Shown in pieces: positions 57,677 to 64,000 of a DNA stretch of 64,000 nt. The DNA is from Streptomyces sp. AP-93 (GTDB lineage: Bacteria > Actinomycetota > Actinomycetes > Streptomycetales > Streptomycetaceae): the NCBI RefSeq assembly GCF_022808175.1, contig NZ_JALGBX010000032.1, forward strand, positions 1-64,000. Direction: 5' to 3'. The notes beneath the pieces were generated by a model. That model saw only the letters and a list, made by a program, of their open reading frames with translations, did no database searches and had not been told where the DNA came from. The position numbers and the translations under genes were made by a program. Position 1 is the stretch's first letter. Each line of letters starts with the position of its first letter.

Positions 57677-57694
57677 ACTGCGGGTCAAGTCTTA
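57475..57694 (+). ncRNA. Predicted omega-RNA (guide RNA scaffold) of the TnpB-like element
   Basis: The 3' coding end of the TnpB-like gene through the element end can fold into successive hairpins (57495-57520, 57531-57551, 57655-57684). The same hairpins are kept by compensatory changes in the solo copy at 45268-45449, while linker sequences are conserved. The guide would be the flanking bases from 57695, inside the protease 3' end. Confidence 0.65.
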
Positions 57695-58567
57695 GTACAC
57701 GCTCACGCCGTACGCGTTGAGCGCCTCGACGACGGGCTGGAAGAACGTGGTGCCGCCCGAGGAGCAGTTGCCGCTGCCGCCGGAGGTGAGGCCGACCGCG
57801 CGGGTGCCCGAGTAGAGCGGGCCGCCGCTGTCGCCGGGCTCGGCGCAGACGTTGGTCCGGATCATGCCGTAGACGACGTCGCCGCCGCCGTAGTTCACGG
57901 TGGCGTTGAGCCCGGTCACCGAGCCGCTGTGGGTGCCGGTGGTGGAGCCGCGGCGGGTGACCGACATGCCGGTGGTGGCGTTGACGGCGCTGGTGATGTC
58001 CTGGCTGCCGACGGTGCCGGGGTGGGCGAGGGAGGCGTTGTCGTAGCGGATGAGTCCGTAGTCGTTGTTCGGGAAGCTGGAGCCCACCGTCGGGCCGATG
58101 GCGGTGGTGCGGGCGGAGTTGGTCCACCAGGTGCCCGCGCCGTCGGTGCAGTGGCCGGCGGTGAGGACGTAGTAGGTGCTTCCGCTGCGCACGTTGAAGC
58201 CGACCGAACAGCGCCAGCTGGTGGCGTACTTCGCGTCTCCGCCGCTGAGCAGCTTCGCCAGCTTGCCGGGGGTGCGCTCGATGCGCAGGGCGGCCGCGTT
58301 CGCCCCGGCCTCCTTACGGATCCTGGCGATGGCGGCCGCCGAGACGGTGGAGTCGGCGGTGACCACGAGGGTGCCGGTGGCGGGGTCGGTGTGCCAGGCG
58401 GTGCCGGCGACGTCGGCGCGCAGGACCGAGGCGCCGGCGGAGGCGAGCCGGTCGGCGCTGAACCCGCCGTCGGCGTGCGCGGCCGTGGGGGCCGCGAGGG
58501 CGGCCACGGCGGCCATGCCGGTGGCCACGGCGAAGAGCCGGGAACGGATGATGCTCTTGATCGTCAC
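57692..58567 (-). CDS. sprB: Streptogrisin B-type serine protease precursor
   Basis: A 291-residue secreted chymotrypsin-like protease (S1E). Signal peptide about 1-33 (MAAVAALAAPTAAHA), propeptide to about 105 with the alpha-lytic-type foldase region, then mature enzyme from about SGGDAKYATSWRCS. Catalytic triad in LTAGHC (His), PNNDYGLIRYD (Asp) and EPGDSGGPL (Ser), two disulfide pairs, ending GVSVY. The mature part is very close to S. griseus protease B as I remember it. GTG 58567 with AGGA about 8 bases upstream. Its TAA stop is formed by the end of the inserted TnpB element. Extracellular, probably expressed in development or stationary phase. Confidence 0.93.
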   Translation of the reverse strand: MTIKSIIRSRLFAVATGMAAVAALAAPTAAHADGGFSADRLASAGASVLRADVAGTAWHTDPATGTLVVTADSTVSAAAIARIRKEAGANAAALRIERTPGKLAKLLSGGDAKYATSWRCSVGFNVRSGSTYYVLTAGHCTDGAGTWWTNSARTTAIGPTVGSSFPNNDYGLIRYDNASLAHPGTVGSQDITSAVNATTGMSVTRRGSTTGTHSGSVTGLNATVNYGGGDVVYGMIRTNVCAEPGDSGGPLYSGTRAVGLTSGGSGNCSSGGTTFFQPVVEALNAYGVSVY

Positions 58568-58668
58568 TTGTCGTCCTCCCGAGTGGGGGTCGGAGGCCCG
58601 GCGGGGTGGGGTGGTGCCGGAGCCCGTGGAGGGCGGCCGGGGGCGCGGCGGACGGGATGCCGCTCGAC

Positions 58669-58687
58669 GTGCCCCTGACAAGCCCCG
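58669..58687 (-). promoter_or_regulatory. Shared protease promoter element, copy 1
   Basis: GTGCCCCTGACAAGCCCCG lies about 100 bases upstream of the first protease start; the minus strand reads TTGTCA (58676-58681), a -35-like box. An almost identical copy precedes the second protease at the same distance. Confidence 0.55.
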
Positions 58688-58714
58688 AGAGACGCTGACG
58701 GGAGTCTCCTGGTG

Positions 58715-59035
58715 TCAGATACCGCTAGCAAGGGCGCCTTTCAGCCGCCTCTCGCCCGCCGCGATCTCGAAGGGCAGGGTGTTGCCGGGCGGCGGGAAGG
58801 GGCAGACGAAGTGGTCCGCGAAGGCGCACGGCGGGAGCTGGACCCCGTTGAGGTCCACGGTGACGGAGCCGTCGGCGGCCGGCCAGCGCCCCGGAACGGC
58901 CGGAATTCGACCTTCCGGGTAGTCGGCGAGCCAGAGGGTACCGGTCAGCGCGAGCGGCCCGTAGGGGGCGGACACGGTGGCCACCCGATGCTCGTGCCAT
59001 TGCTTCCAGGCCGTGGCCGGATCTTCTGCGCTCAT
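58715..59035 (-). pseudogene. Internally deleted DUF1684 protein
   Basis: A 106-residue frame joining the first ~58 residues of a DUF1684 protein (ATAWKQWHEHRVATVSAPYG, then LALTGTLWLADYPEGRIPAV) directly to the last ~45 (VTVDLNGVQLPPCAFADHFV, then CPFPPPGNTLPFEIAAGERR). Intact proteins are about 250-270 residues, so roughly 150 central residues are gone and the frame is kept. The two conserved ends are well preserved, which suggests a recent deletion. ATG 59035. It sits between the two protease genes on the same strand. Confidence 0.78.
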
Positions 59036-59118
59036 GCCGCTCAACCCTTCCACACCGGCCCGGCCCGAAACCAGAAGGCTCACGAAGCACCACGAACGCA
59101 CGCACACCCGGACGCACA

Positions 59119-59149
59119 GGACCTCCCCCCGGCGAGCGGGGGGAGGTCC
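59119..59149 (-). terminator. Terminator of the second streptogrisin gene
   Basis: 12-bp stem GGACCTCCCCCC / GGGGGGAGGTCC with a 7-base loop, 27 bases beyond the protease stop on the minus strand. Confidence 0.8.
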
Positions 59150-59175
59150 AAGGGTGAAGCGGTGTGCGTGTGGGT

Positions 59176-60060
59176 TTAGTAGACGCTCACGCCATAGCGG
59201 CTGAGGGCTTCCTTGACGGGCTGGAAGTAGGTGGTCCCGCCCGTGGTGCAGTTGCCGTTGCCACCGGAGGTGAGACCGAGGGCGCGGGTGCCCGAGTAGA
59301 GCGGGCCGCCGCTGTCGCCGGGCTCGGCGCAGATGTTGGTCCGGATCAGACCGTAGACGACCTCACCGCCACCGTAGTTCACGGTGTAGTTCAGGCCGGT
59401 CACCTTGCCGCTGTGGGTACCGGTGGTGTTGCCGCGCCGCTTGGCGGACATGCCGACGGTGGCGCTGGCGGCGCTGCTGATGTTCTGGCTGCCGACGACG
59501 CCGGGGTGCGAGAGGTTCTTGTTGTCGTAACGGATCAGACCGTAGTCGTTGACCGGGAAGCTGGAGCCCCGCTTCGGGCCGATCCAGGTGGTCCGCGACG
59601 AGTTGGCGTACCAGTTGGTGCTGCCCTCGGTGCAGTGGCCCGCGGTCAGGGCGTAGTACGTGCTGCCCTTGCGCACGTTGAAGCCGAGCGAGCAGCGCCA
59701 CTGCGAGGTCCAGATGCCGTCGCCACCGTCGAGCAGCTTCGACAGCTTGCCGTGGGTCCGCTCGACGCGCACCGCCGAGGCGTTCGCCCCGGCCTCCTTC
59801 TTGATCTTCTCTATGTTCGCGTCCGAGACGGTGGAGTCCGCGGTGACCACGAGGGTCCCCGTGGCCGGGTCCGTGCCCCAGGCGGTGCCGGCGACGTCGG
59901 CCCGCAGGAGCGAGGCCTCCACCGCGGCGAGGCGCTCGGCGTTGACGCTGCCGCCGCTCGGGGCCTCGGACGCCGACGCGGGAACCGCGATGGTGGCCAC
60001 GGCGGTCAGACCGGCGGCCACGGCGAGGAGCCGGGAACGGAAGTTGCGCTTGATCGTCAC
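59176..60060 (-). CDS. Streptogrisin-type serine protease precursor (second copy)
   Basis: A 294-residue paralogue of the first protease with the same plan: signal peptide 1-31 (TAVATIAVPASASEA), propeptide to about 108, mature enzyme with LTAGHC (His), PVNDYGLIRYD (Asp) and EPGDSGGPL (Ser), ending GVSVY. It differs in several surface loops (for example KRGNTTGTHSG and a Lys-richer body), so specificity may differ slightly. GTG 60060 with GGGAGGA upstream. Tandem arrangement with the first gene, with the same promoter element and terminator type, points to duplication. Confidence 0.93.
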   Translation of the reverse strand: MTIKRNFRSRLLAVAAGLTAVATIAVPASASEAPSGGSVNAERLAAVEASLLRADVAGTAWGTDPATGTLVVTADSTVSDANIEKIKKEAGANASAVRVERTHGKLSKLLDGGDGIWTSQWRCSLGFNVRKGSTYYALTAGHCTEGSTNWYANSSRTTWIGPKRGSSFPVNDYGLIRYDNKNLSHPGVVGSQNISSAASATVGMSAKRRGNTTGTHSGKVTGLNYTVNYGGGEVVYGLIRTNICAEPGDSGGPLYSGTRALGLTSGGNGNCTTGGTTYFQPVKEALSRYGVSVY

Positions 60061-60446
60061 TTATTGTCCTCCCGAAGGGAATCGAAGCCCGGCGCAGGTG
60101 CGGTGCCCGAGCTTGTTCAGTCACCAGGAACCACGGCCGACAAGATCGTCGTTCGCCGTGCCCCTGACAAACCCCGTAAATGCTATCGAAGGATTTCTGC
60201 CGCCAGACACGCGGGGCAAGGGCAATTTCCAGCCACTGTCCGCTCATGGTCGACCGGCCCGGCCGACGCACTCCCTTGCCGCAGCCCAGGCCGTGCCGTC
60301 ACCCGTTGTGCACCGATTCCCGGAACGGCCGGAAATCGCCCTGCCGGATCGTCGGTGCGAAGGGTCGGGCCAAGCCCGGACCAACCCGGTAACAACCCGG
60401 AACCAAGCCGCGGCCGAGCCGGAGCCGAAGCGGAGCCCGCACGTCC
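60061..60446. other. Gap upstream of the second protease gene
   Basis: 386 non-coding bases between the protease start and the DUF5685 stop. It holds the protease promoter element near 60158-60176. No other gene or clear terminator is seen. Confidence 0.6.
60158..60176 (-). promoter_or_regulatory. Shared protease promoter element, copy 2
   Basis: GTGCCCCTGACAAACCCCG differs at one base from copy 1 at 58669-58687. Minus-strand TTGTCA at 60165-60170 followed 17 bases later by GATCTT would serve as promoter boxes. Confidence 0.55.
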
Positions 60447-61613
60447 TCAGCAGCCGTCGCAGGGACAGCAGCAGCAGTCGCCGCAGCCGCAGTCACCGTT
60501 GCAGTTCGGACCGCAGTCGCAGTTGCCGCACCACGCGTCCTTCTTCTTGCGGGACCACGGACCCTCGTGGTCCGTGCAGCATAGCTGGCAGGTACAGAAC
60601 ATCCCGATGGCCACCGCACAGCCCGCCAGCAGGCCGCGACGCGGCTTGAGCGGGGGCGGCGGCGGCGGGCCGAAGTCCACCGGGGGCGGGCCGAAGGAGC
60701 CCTCGGGGGCCTGGAAGGAGCCCCCGGGCGCCGGGTCCGTCGCCGTGTGGGCGCAGCCCGCCGTCCCGAAGGCCCGGTCCACCGAGGTGCGCAGCTCGTG
60801 CACGAGCAGCCGGTGGGCGAGCCCCGCGTCGGCGAACTCCACCTCCCGCAGCGCCAGCCGGATGCCCCGCAGGGCGTCGTCGCACAGCCTGCGGGCCTCG
60901 GTCCGGGGGGTCCCGGTGGCGGTCAGCGGGTTCCAGGCACCCGCCGCCGCGTCCGCCGCCTGATCCTCGACGGCGTCCAGCAGGTGCGCGAGCCGCCCGA
61001 AGTAGCGTCCCGCCTCGGCGAGCGCGGGAGCGTTGCCTGGCCGCCCGGCGAGGGTCGCGGTATGGGCGAAGGCGGCGGCCGTGGCGGTCTCGGTCGGCTC
61101 GGTCACCGACAGCACCGGCGTGCCGGCTCCGGCCAGGGTCTCGATGCCCGCCTGCCGGTCCACGGCGTCGACGAGCACGGCCGTGTCGAAACCGAGCGAG
61201 GCCCCGGTACGGGCACCCGCCCGGTCCCAGCCCCGGGCCACCCGGCGCGCCGCGAGGGCGATCGGCGCGCGGGCCAACAGGCCGTCCCGGTCGGCCACGT
61301 GGTCGCGCACCTTCGCGGAGGCCAGGACGAGCGAGACAGCGGCCGCGAGCCGCGCCCCCTCGCCGTTGGCCACGGCGGCGGTGCGCATCCCGCGCAGTGG
61401 ACAGGGCCCGGCAGTGCGCCGGGAGCCGGGGGCGGGTCCGGACTGAGCCTCCGTCAGGACGGAGACGAGCAGCCCGTCGTAGTTGGTCACGATCCTCGCG
61501 AACTGGCCGTGGTCCCCCCGAAGTGCCAGGCACAGCCCGCAGAGATGGGCCATCCACTCCGTCTTGAACCGTTCCCCGAGGCGGTGCGTGCAGGGTCTGA
61601 CAATGCCGAACAA
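60447..61613 (-). CDS. DUF5685 protein with membrane segment and Cys-rich tail
   Basis: A 388-residue protein starting FGIVRPCTHRLGERFKTEWM, the usual DUF5685 opening. I choose TTG 61613 (giving MFGIVRP) because GGGGGA lies about 6 bases upstream; ATG 61634 would add seven residues not seen in relatives I recall. The helical body (to about 290) has CGLCLALRGDHGQ. A Pro-rich linker, a hydrophobic segment (GLLAGCAVAIGMFCTCQLCC) and a tail of about 27 residues with a dozen Cys (CGNCDCG...CCCCPC) follow. The tail looks metal-binding (Zn or Fe-S). Divergent from the SepF-like gene. Function unknown. Confidence 0.85.
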   Translation of the reverse strand: MFGIVRPCTHRLGERFKTEWMAHLCGLCLALRGDHGQFARIVTNYDGLLVSVLTEAQSGPAPGSRRTAGPCPLRGMRTAAVANGEGARLAAAVSLVLASAKVRDHVADRDGLLARAPIALAARRVARGWDRAGARTGASLGFDTAVLVDAVDRQAGIETLAGAGTPVLSVTEPTETATAAAFAHTATLAGRPGNAPALAEAGRYFGRLAHLLDAVEDQAADAAAGAWNPLTATGTPRTEARRLCDDALRGIRLALREVEFADAGLAHRLLVHELRTSVDRAFGTAGCAHTATDPAPGGSFQAPEGSFGPPPVDFGPPPPPPLKPRRGLLAGCAVAIGMFCTCQLCCTDHEGPWSRKKKDAWCGNCDCGPNCNGDCGCGDCCCCPCDGC

Positions 61614-61897
61614 AACGATTCCCCCGTGTGTCATACGTGTGCTCGACGGGCATCGTAGCGAGACCGTCCGTCACCCGTACGTCCCCATCGCTCACCCGTA
61701 CGGCCGCACTGGTCGTATTTTCACTCAGTCAGCAGCGGTACCCGCTGGGATCCTTGACCGTGCAACGGATGTTCTGCACCAGTACCGTCACGAAACCCCT
61801 GCGCGGCGACTATCCACTTGGCGCGTTGTCAGCATCATGGACGACGATAGGGACGCGGAAGAGAAGACAGAACTGACCGCGATGAAAGGAGGCGTCC

Positions 61898-62350
61898 ATG
61901 GGTTCGGTGCGCAAGGCGAGTGCCTGGCTGGGTCTCGTAGAGGACAGCGACGACGAGCGTTACTACGACGACGACTACGCGGAGGCCCCGCAGGGGGGTT
62001 CGGTGGTCGGCCCCGGCGAGCAGTGGGTCACGGACCCGCGCGTCAAGGTGGCGTCGGAGTCCGCCGTCGATCAGGGCCGGCGCATCGCGACGGTCACCCC
62101 GGACGGTTTCCGCGACGCCCGCGGCATCGGTGAGCTGTTCCGCGACGGTGTCCCGGTCATCGTGAACCTGTCCTCGATGGACCCGGGCGACGCGAAGCGC
62201 GTGGTCGACTTCGCGGCCGGTCTGACCTTCGGTCTGCGCGGCTCGATCGAGCGGGTGGCGACCAGGGTCTTCCTGCTGACCCCGGCCGACACCCAGATCG
62301 TGAGCGGCGAACCCGGCGGCCGCTCGCGCGACTTCTTCAACCAGAGCTGA
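61898..62350 (+). CDS. sflA: SepF-like cell-division protein (SflA-type)
   Basis: A 150-residue SepF-family protein. Acidic Tyr-rich N-terminal stretch (DDERYYDDDYAEA) after a possible membrane-binding start, then the SepF domain: FRDARGIGELFRDGVPVIVN, then LSSMDPGDAKRVVDFAAGLT and GLRGSIERVATRVFLLTPAD. SepF tethers FtsZ to the membrane; Streptomyces carry extra copies (SflA, SflB). The remembered S. coelicolor gene order suggests the SflA copy; it is not next to ftsZ. A near-perfect AAAGGAGG precedes the ATG by 6 bases. Confidence 0.88.
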   Translation: MGSVRKASAWLGLVEDSDDERYYDDDYAEAPQGGSVVGPGEQWVTDPRVKVASESAVDQGRRIATVTPDGFRDARGIGELFRDGVPVIVNLSSMDPGDAKRVVDFAAGLTFGLRGSIERVATRVFLLTPADTQIVSGEPGGRSRDFFNQS

Positions 62351-62416
62351 GCAAGGCCCTCACCGGCCGCCTCCGGTTCCTTCCGGCCCTCCCGGCATCC
62401 TGTGGCCGCACCCGGC

Positions 62417-63586
62417 CTAGCGGAAGGCGTCGAGCCCGGTGAGCGCCTTGCCCAGCACGAGCTGGTGCATCTCGACGGTGCCCTCGTAGGTGAGGACCGA
62501 TTCGAGGTTGGTGGCGTGCCGCATGACGGGGTATTCGAGAGAGATCCCGTTGGCACCCAGGATGGTCCGCGCGGTGCGACAGATCTCGATGGCCTCGCGG
62601 ACGTTGTTGAGCTTGCCGAAGCTGATCTGCTCCGGCCGCAGGGTCCCCGCGTCCATCCGGCGGCCCAGGTGGTGGGCGAGCAGGATCCCCTTGTGGAGCT
62701 CCAGCGCCATGTCCGCGAGCTTGGCCTGCGTGAGCTGGAAGCCGCCGATGGGCCTGCCGAACTGCTCGCGCGTCTTCGCGTAGTCCAGCGCCGACTCGAA
62801 GCTGGCGCGCGCCGCGCCCATGGATCCCCAGACGATCCCGTACCGCGCGTGGCTCAGACAGCCCAGCGGCCCCTTGAGCCCGGTGACGCCCGGAAGCACC
62901 GCGTCGGCTGGCAGCCGTACGTCGTCCAGGATCAGCTCACTGGTCACCGAGGCGCGCAGGGACCACTTGTGCTTGATCTCCGGGGCGGAGAAACCGGCGC
63001 TGTCCGTGGGGACGGCGAACCCGCGGATCCCCTCCTCCGTCTGCGCCCAGACGACGGCCACGGCGGCCACCGAGCCGTTGGTGATCCACATCTTGCGGCC
63101 GTTCAGCACCCAGTCGGAGCCGTCCCGCTTGGCGTGGGTGCGCATCGCGCCGGGATCCGACCCGACGTCCGGCTCGGTCAGCCCGAAGCAGCCGATGAGC
63201 TCTCCGGCGGCCATGCCGGGCAGCCACCGCTGCTTCTGCTCCTCGGAGCCGTACTTCCAGATCGCGTACATCGCGAGGGAGCCCTGTACGGAGACCAGCG
63301 AGCGGATTCCGGAGTCGGCGGCCTCCAGTTCCAGGCAGGCGAGCCCGTACTGGACGGCGCTCGCGCCCGCGCAGCCGTATCCCTGCAGCGACATGCCGAG
63401 CGCCCCGAGGGCGCCGAGCTCCTTGGCGATCTCCCGGATCCCGGGCAGCTCGCCGTTCTCGTACCACTCGGCGATGTGCGGCAGGACCCGGTCGGCGGCC
63501 CAGCCGCGGACGGTGTCCCGGATCGCGAGGTCCTCGGGCGTGAGGAGTTCGTCGAGCCCGAGCGGGTCGGTGGGAACGAAGGACAC
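62417..63586 (-). CDS. Acyl-CoA dehydrogenase, glutaryl-CoA dehydrogenase-like
   Basis: A 389-residue flavoenzyme. Substrate/FAD segments CFGLTEPDVGSDPGAMRTHA and WITNGSVAAVAVVWAQ, helix AKTREQFGRPIGGFQLTQAK, and the catalytic-Glu block LTYEGTVEMHQLVLGKALTG. The sequence TYEGT...ALTGLDAF is characteristic of glutaryl-CoA dehydrogenases (lysine/tryptophan breakdown to crotonyl-CoA). GTG 63586 with GGAGG 6-8 bases upstream. Monocistronic; divergent from the regulator at the window edge. Confidence 0.9.
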   Translation of the reverse strand: MSFVPTDPLGLDELLTPEDLAIRDTVRGWAADRVLPHIAEWYENGELPGIREIAKELGALGALGMSLQGYGCAGASAVQYGLACLELEAADSGIRSLVSVQGSLAMYAIWKYGSEEQKQRWLPGMAAGELIGCFGLTEPDVGSDPGAMRTHAKRDGSDWVLNGRKMWITNGSVAAVAVVWAQTEEGIRGFAVPTDSAGFSAPEIKHKWSLRASVTSELILDDVRLPADAVLPGVTGLKGPLGCLSHARYGIVWGSMGAARASFESALDYAKTREQFGRPIGGFQLTQAKLADMALELHKGILLAHHLGRRMDAGTLRPEQISFGKLNNVREAIEICRTARTILGANGISLEYPVMRHATNLESVLTYEGTVEMHQLVLGKALTGLDAFR

Positions 63587-63737
63587 TGCGCCTCCTGGCA
63601 GGCCGGGATCACAAAACCTAGCGCCGCAAGTTTGTCGCCCCGCCGGTCCGCGGTCCACCCGCTTCGCGTGTGACCCCGGTCCTGTGGCCCCGGTCCCTGA
63701 GTCCTGCCGTACCGGTCCCGCGGGGCAGACTGCGGAC

Positions 63738-64000
63738 ATGCTCGATACTTCCGCGCGACTGCTGCGCCTGTTGTCCCTGTTGCAGGCCCACCGGGAATGG
63801 ACCGGGGCCGACCTGGCCGGCCGGCTCGGCGTAACGCCGCGGACCGTGCGCCGGGACGTGGACCGGCTGCGGGAGCTCGGTTACCCCGTGAACGCCAGTC
63901 CCGGCACCGGCGGCGGGTACCAGTTGGGGGCCGGGGCCGAGCTGCCGCCGCTCCTGCTCGACGACGACGAGGCCGTCGCCGTGGCCGTGGGGCTGCGCAC
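63738..64000 (+). CDS. DeoR-type HTH/WYL-domain regulator (N-terminal part)
   Basis: The first 87 codons run off the window. A winged HTH is visible, LLSLLQAHREWTGADLAGRL then GVTPRTVRRDVDRLRELGYP, followed by SPGTGGGYQLGAGAELPPLL and the start of a second region (LDDDEAVAVAVGLR). This is the standard opening of YafY/WYL-domain regulators, whose WYL part would follow. ATG 63738. It may regulate the divergent acyl-CoA dehydrogenase. Confidence 0.9.
   Translation, partial: MLDTSARLLRLLSLLQAHREWTGADLAGRLGVTPRTVRRDVDRLRELGYPVNASPGTGGGYQLGAGAELPPLLLDDDEAVAVAVGLR

Larger units (their letters stand above)
55675..57694 (+). mobile_element. TnpB-only transposon-like element inserted at the protease stop codon
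   Basis: Carries one large TnpB-type gene and no TnpA. The right end is TCAAGTCTTA (57685-57694), identical to the end of the solo remnant upstream of fxsB. The left end is not clear; it lies after the displaced terminator, about 55670-55690. The last bases CTTA supply the TAA stop of the minus-strand protease gene. Confidence 0.75.

Noticed and set aside
1..64000. tRNA, rRNA or riboswitch
   Set aside because: No cloverleaf-like segment with a T-arm GGTTCRA pattern or recognisable riboswitch core was noticed by eye; a covariance-model scan (for example tRNAscan-SE or Infernal/Rfam) would be decisive.

Overview
This is a 64 kb stretch of an actinomycete chromosome, almost certainly Streptomyces. 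It has very high GC, strong third-position G/C bias that makes long antisense shadow reading frames, frequent GTG starts with GGAGG-type ribosome binding sites, many ATGA/GTGA stop-start overlaps, and typical families (TetR and GntR regulators, a PASTA-less Ser/Thr kinase, SGNH lipase, streptogrisins, a SepF-like protein, DUF5685). From memory, the order hmgA - DrrAB-type ABC system - kinase - SGNH lipase - nitrobindin - YtrA-type GntR - LPMO - lipase - SepF-like protein resembles the SCO17xx region of S. coelicolor, with accessory material inserted. That synteny statement is recollection, not a computed comparison.

Layout. 1-2.0 kb: the tail of a probable IS110-type transposase, a gene-free scar, and an aryl-acid AMP ligase that has lost its C-terminal subdomain. 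2.1-7.8 kb: a TetR gene and a three-gene operon (NosD-like beta-helix protein, cupredoxin-like lipoprotein, polytopic membrane protein). 8-10.2 kb: homogentisate dioxygenase behind a palindrome-bearing promoter, then a GntR/HutC regulator. 10.3-12.6 kb: a 53-residue repeat protein, a stand-alone Type ISP target-recognition protein and a repeat-rich gene-free block. 12.6-18.8 kb: a TetR/ABC exporter pair with two operators, a class III CoA-transferase, a small basic protein and a Ser/Thr kinase. 18.8-29.2 kb: secreted lipases, an AAA ATPase, a nitrobindin, GNAT and DUF402 proteins, a cell-wall-anchored LPMO, an acetate-type transporter and an AAA_21-type ATPase. 29.2-33.2 kb: an operon of an unknown protein, a MoxR ATPase and a metallopeptidase/VWA protein. 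33.3-38.9 kb: a haloperoxidase-like secreted protein behind a leaderless Cys-containing leader peptide, and a TetR-controlled permease/amidohydrolase unit. 38.9-40.6 kb: an IS200/IS605 element (tnpA with an in-frame internal deletion, intact tnpB). 40.7-44.6 kb: bifunctional AdhE with a perfect Rex operator upstream, and an alpha/beta hydrolase.

The most striking part is 45-55.6 kb. It is an FxS (FxSxx-COOH) cyclophane-RiPP locus: a 54-residue precursor ending in FNSAL, a radical SAM/SPASM maturase with a degenerate HExxH-type extension, an AAC(3)-family acetyltransferase, a TIR-like protein (FxsC), and a 1332-residue protein combining a MinD-like P-loop, a TIR-like domain, an NB-ARC-type NTPase and TPRs. 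A SLATT-like membrane protein and a SLOG-like nucleotide-sensor protein follow. FxsC and the large NTPase each contain one TTA codon, the only ones I noticed in the window, so their translation should depend on bldA. The gap between precursor and maturase holds a decayed TnpB-element right end. Its hairpins covary with the 3' end of a complete TnpB-type element at 55.7-57.7 kb, which points to a structured guide RNA.

57.7-60.1 kb: two tandem streptogrisin-type proteases flank an internally deleted DUF1684 gene. The TnpB element sits between the first protease's stop codon and its probable terminator. 60.4-64 kb: a DUF5685 protein with a Cys-rich tail, divergent from a SepF-like (SflA-type) gene, then a glutaryl-CoA-dehydrogenase-like enzyme and the start of a DeoR/WYL-type regulator. 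No rRNA, tRNA or CRISPR array was recognised.
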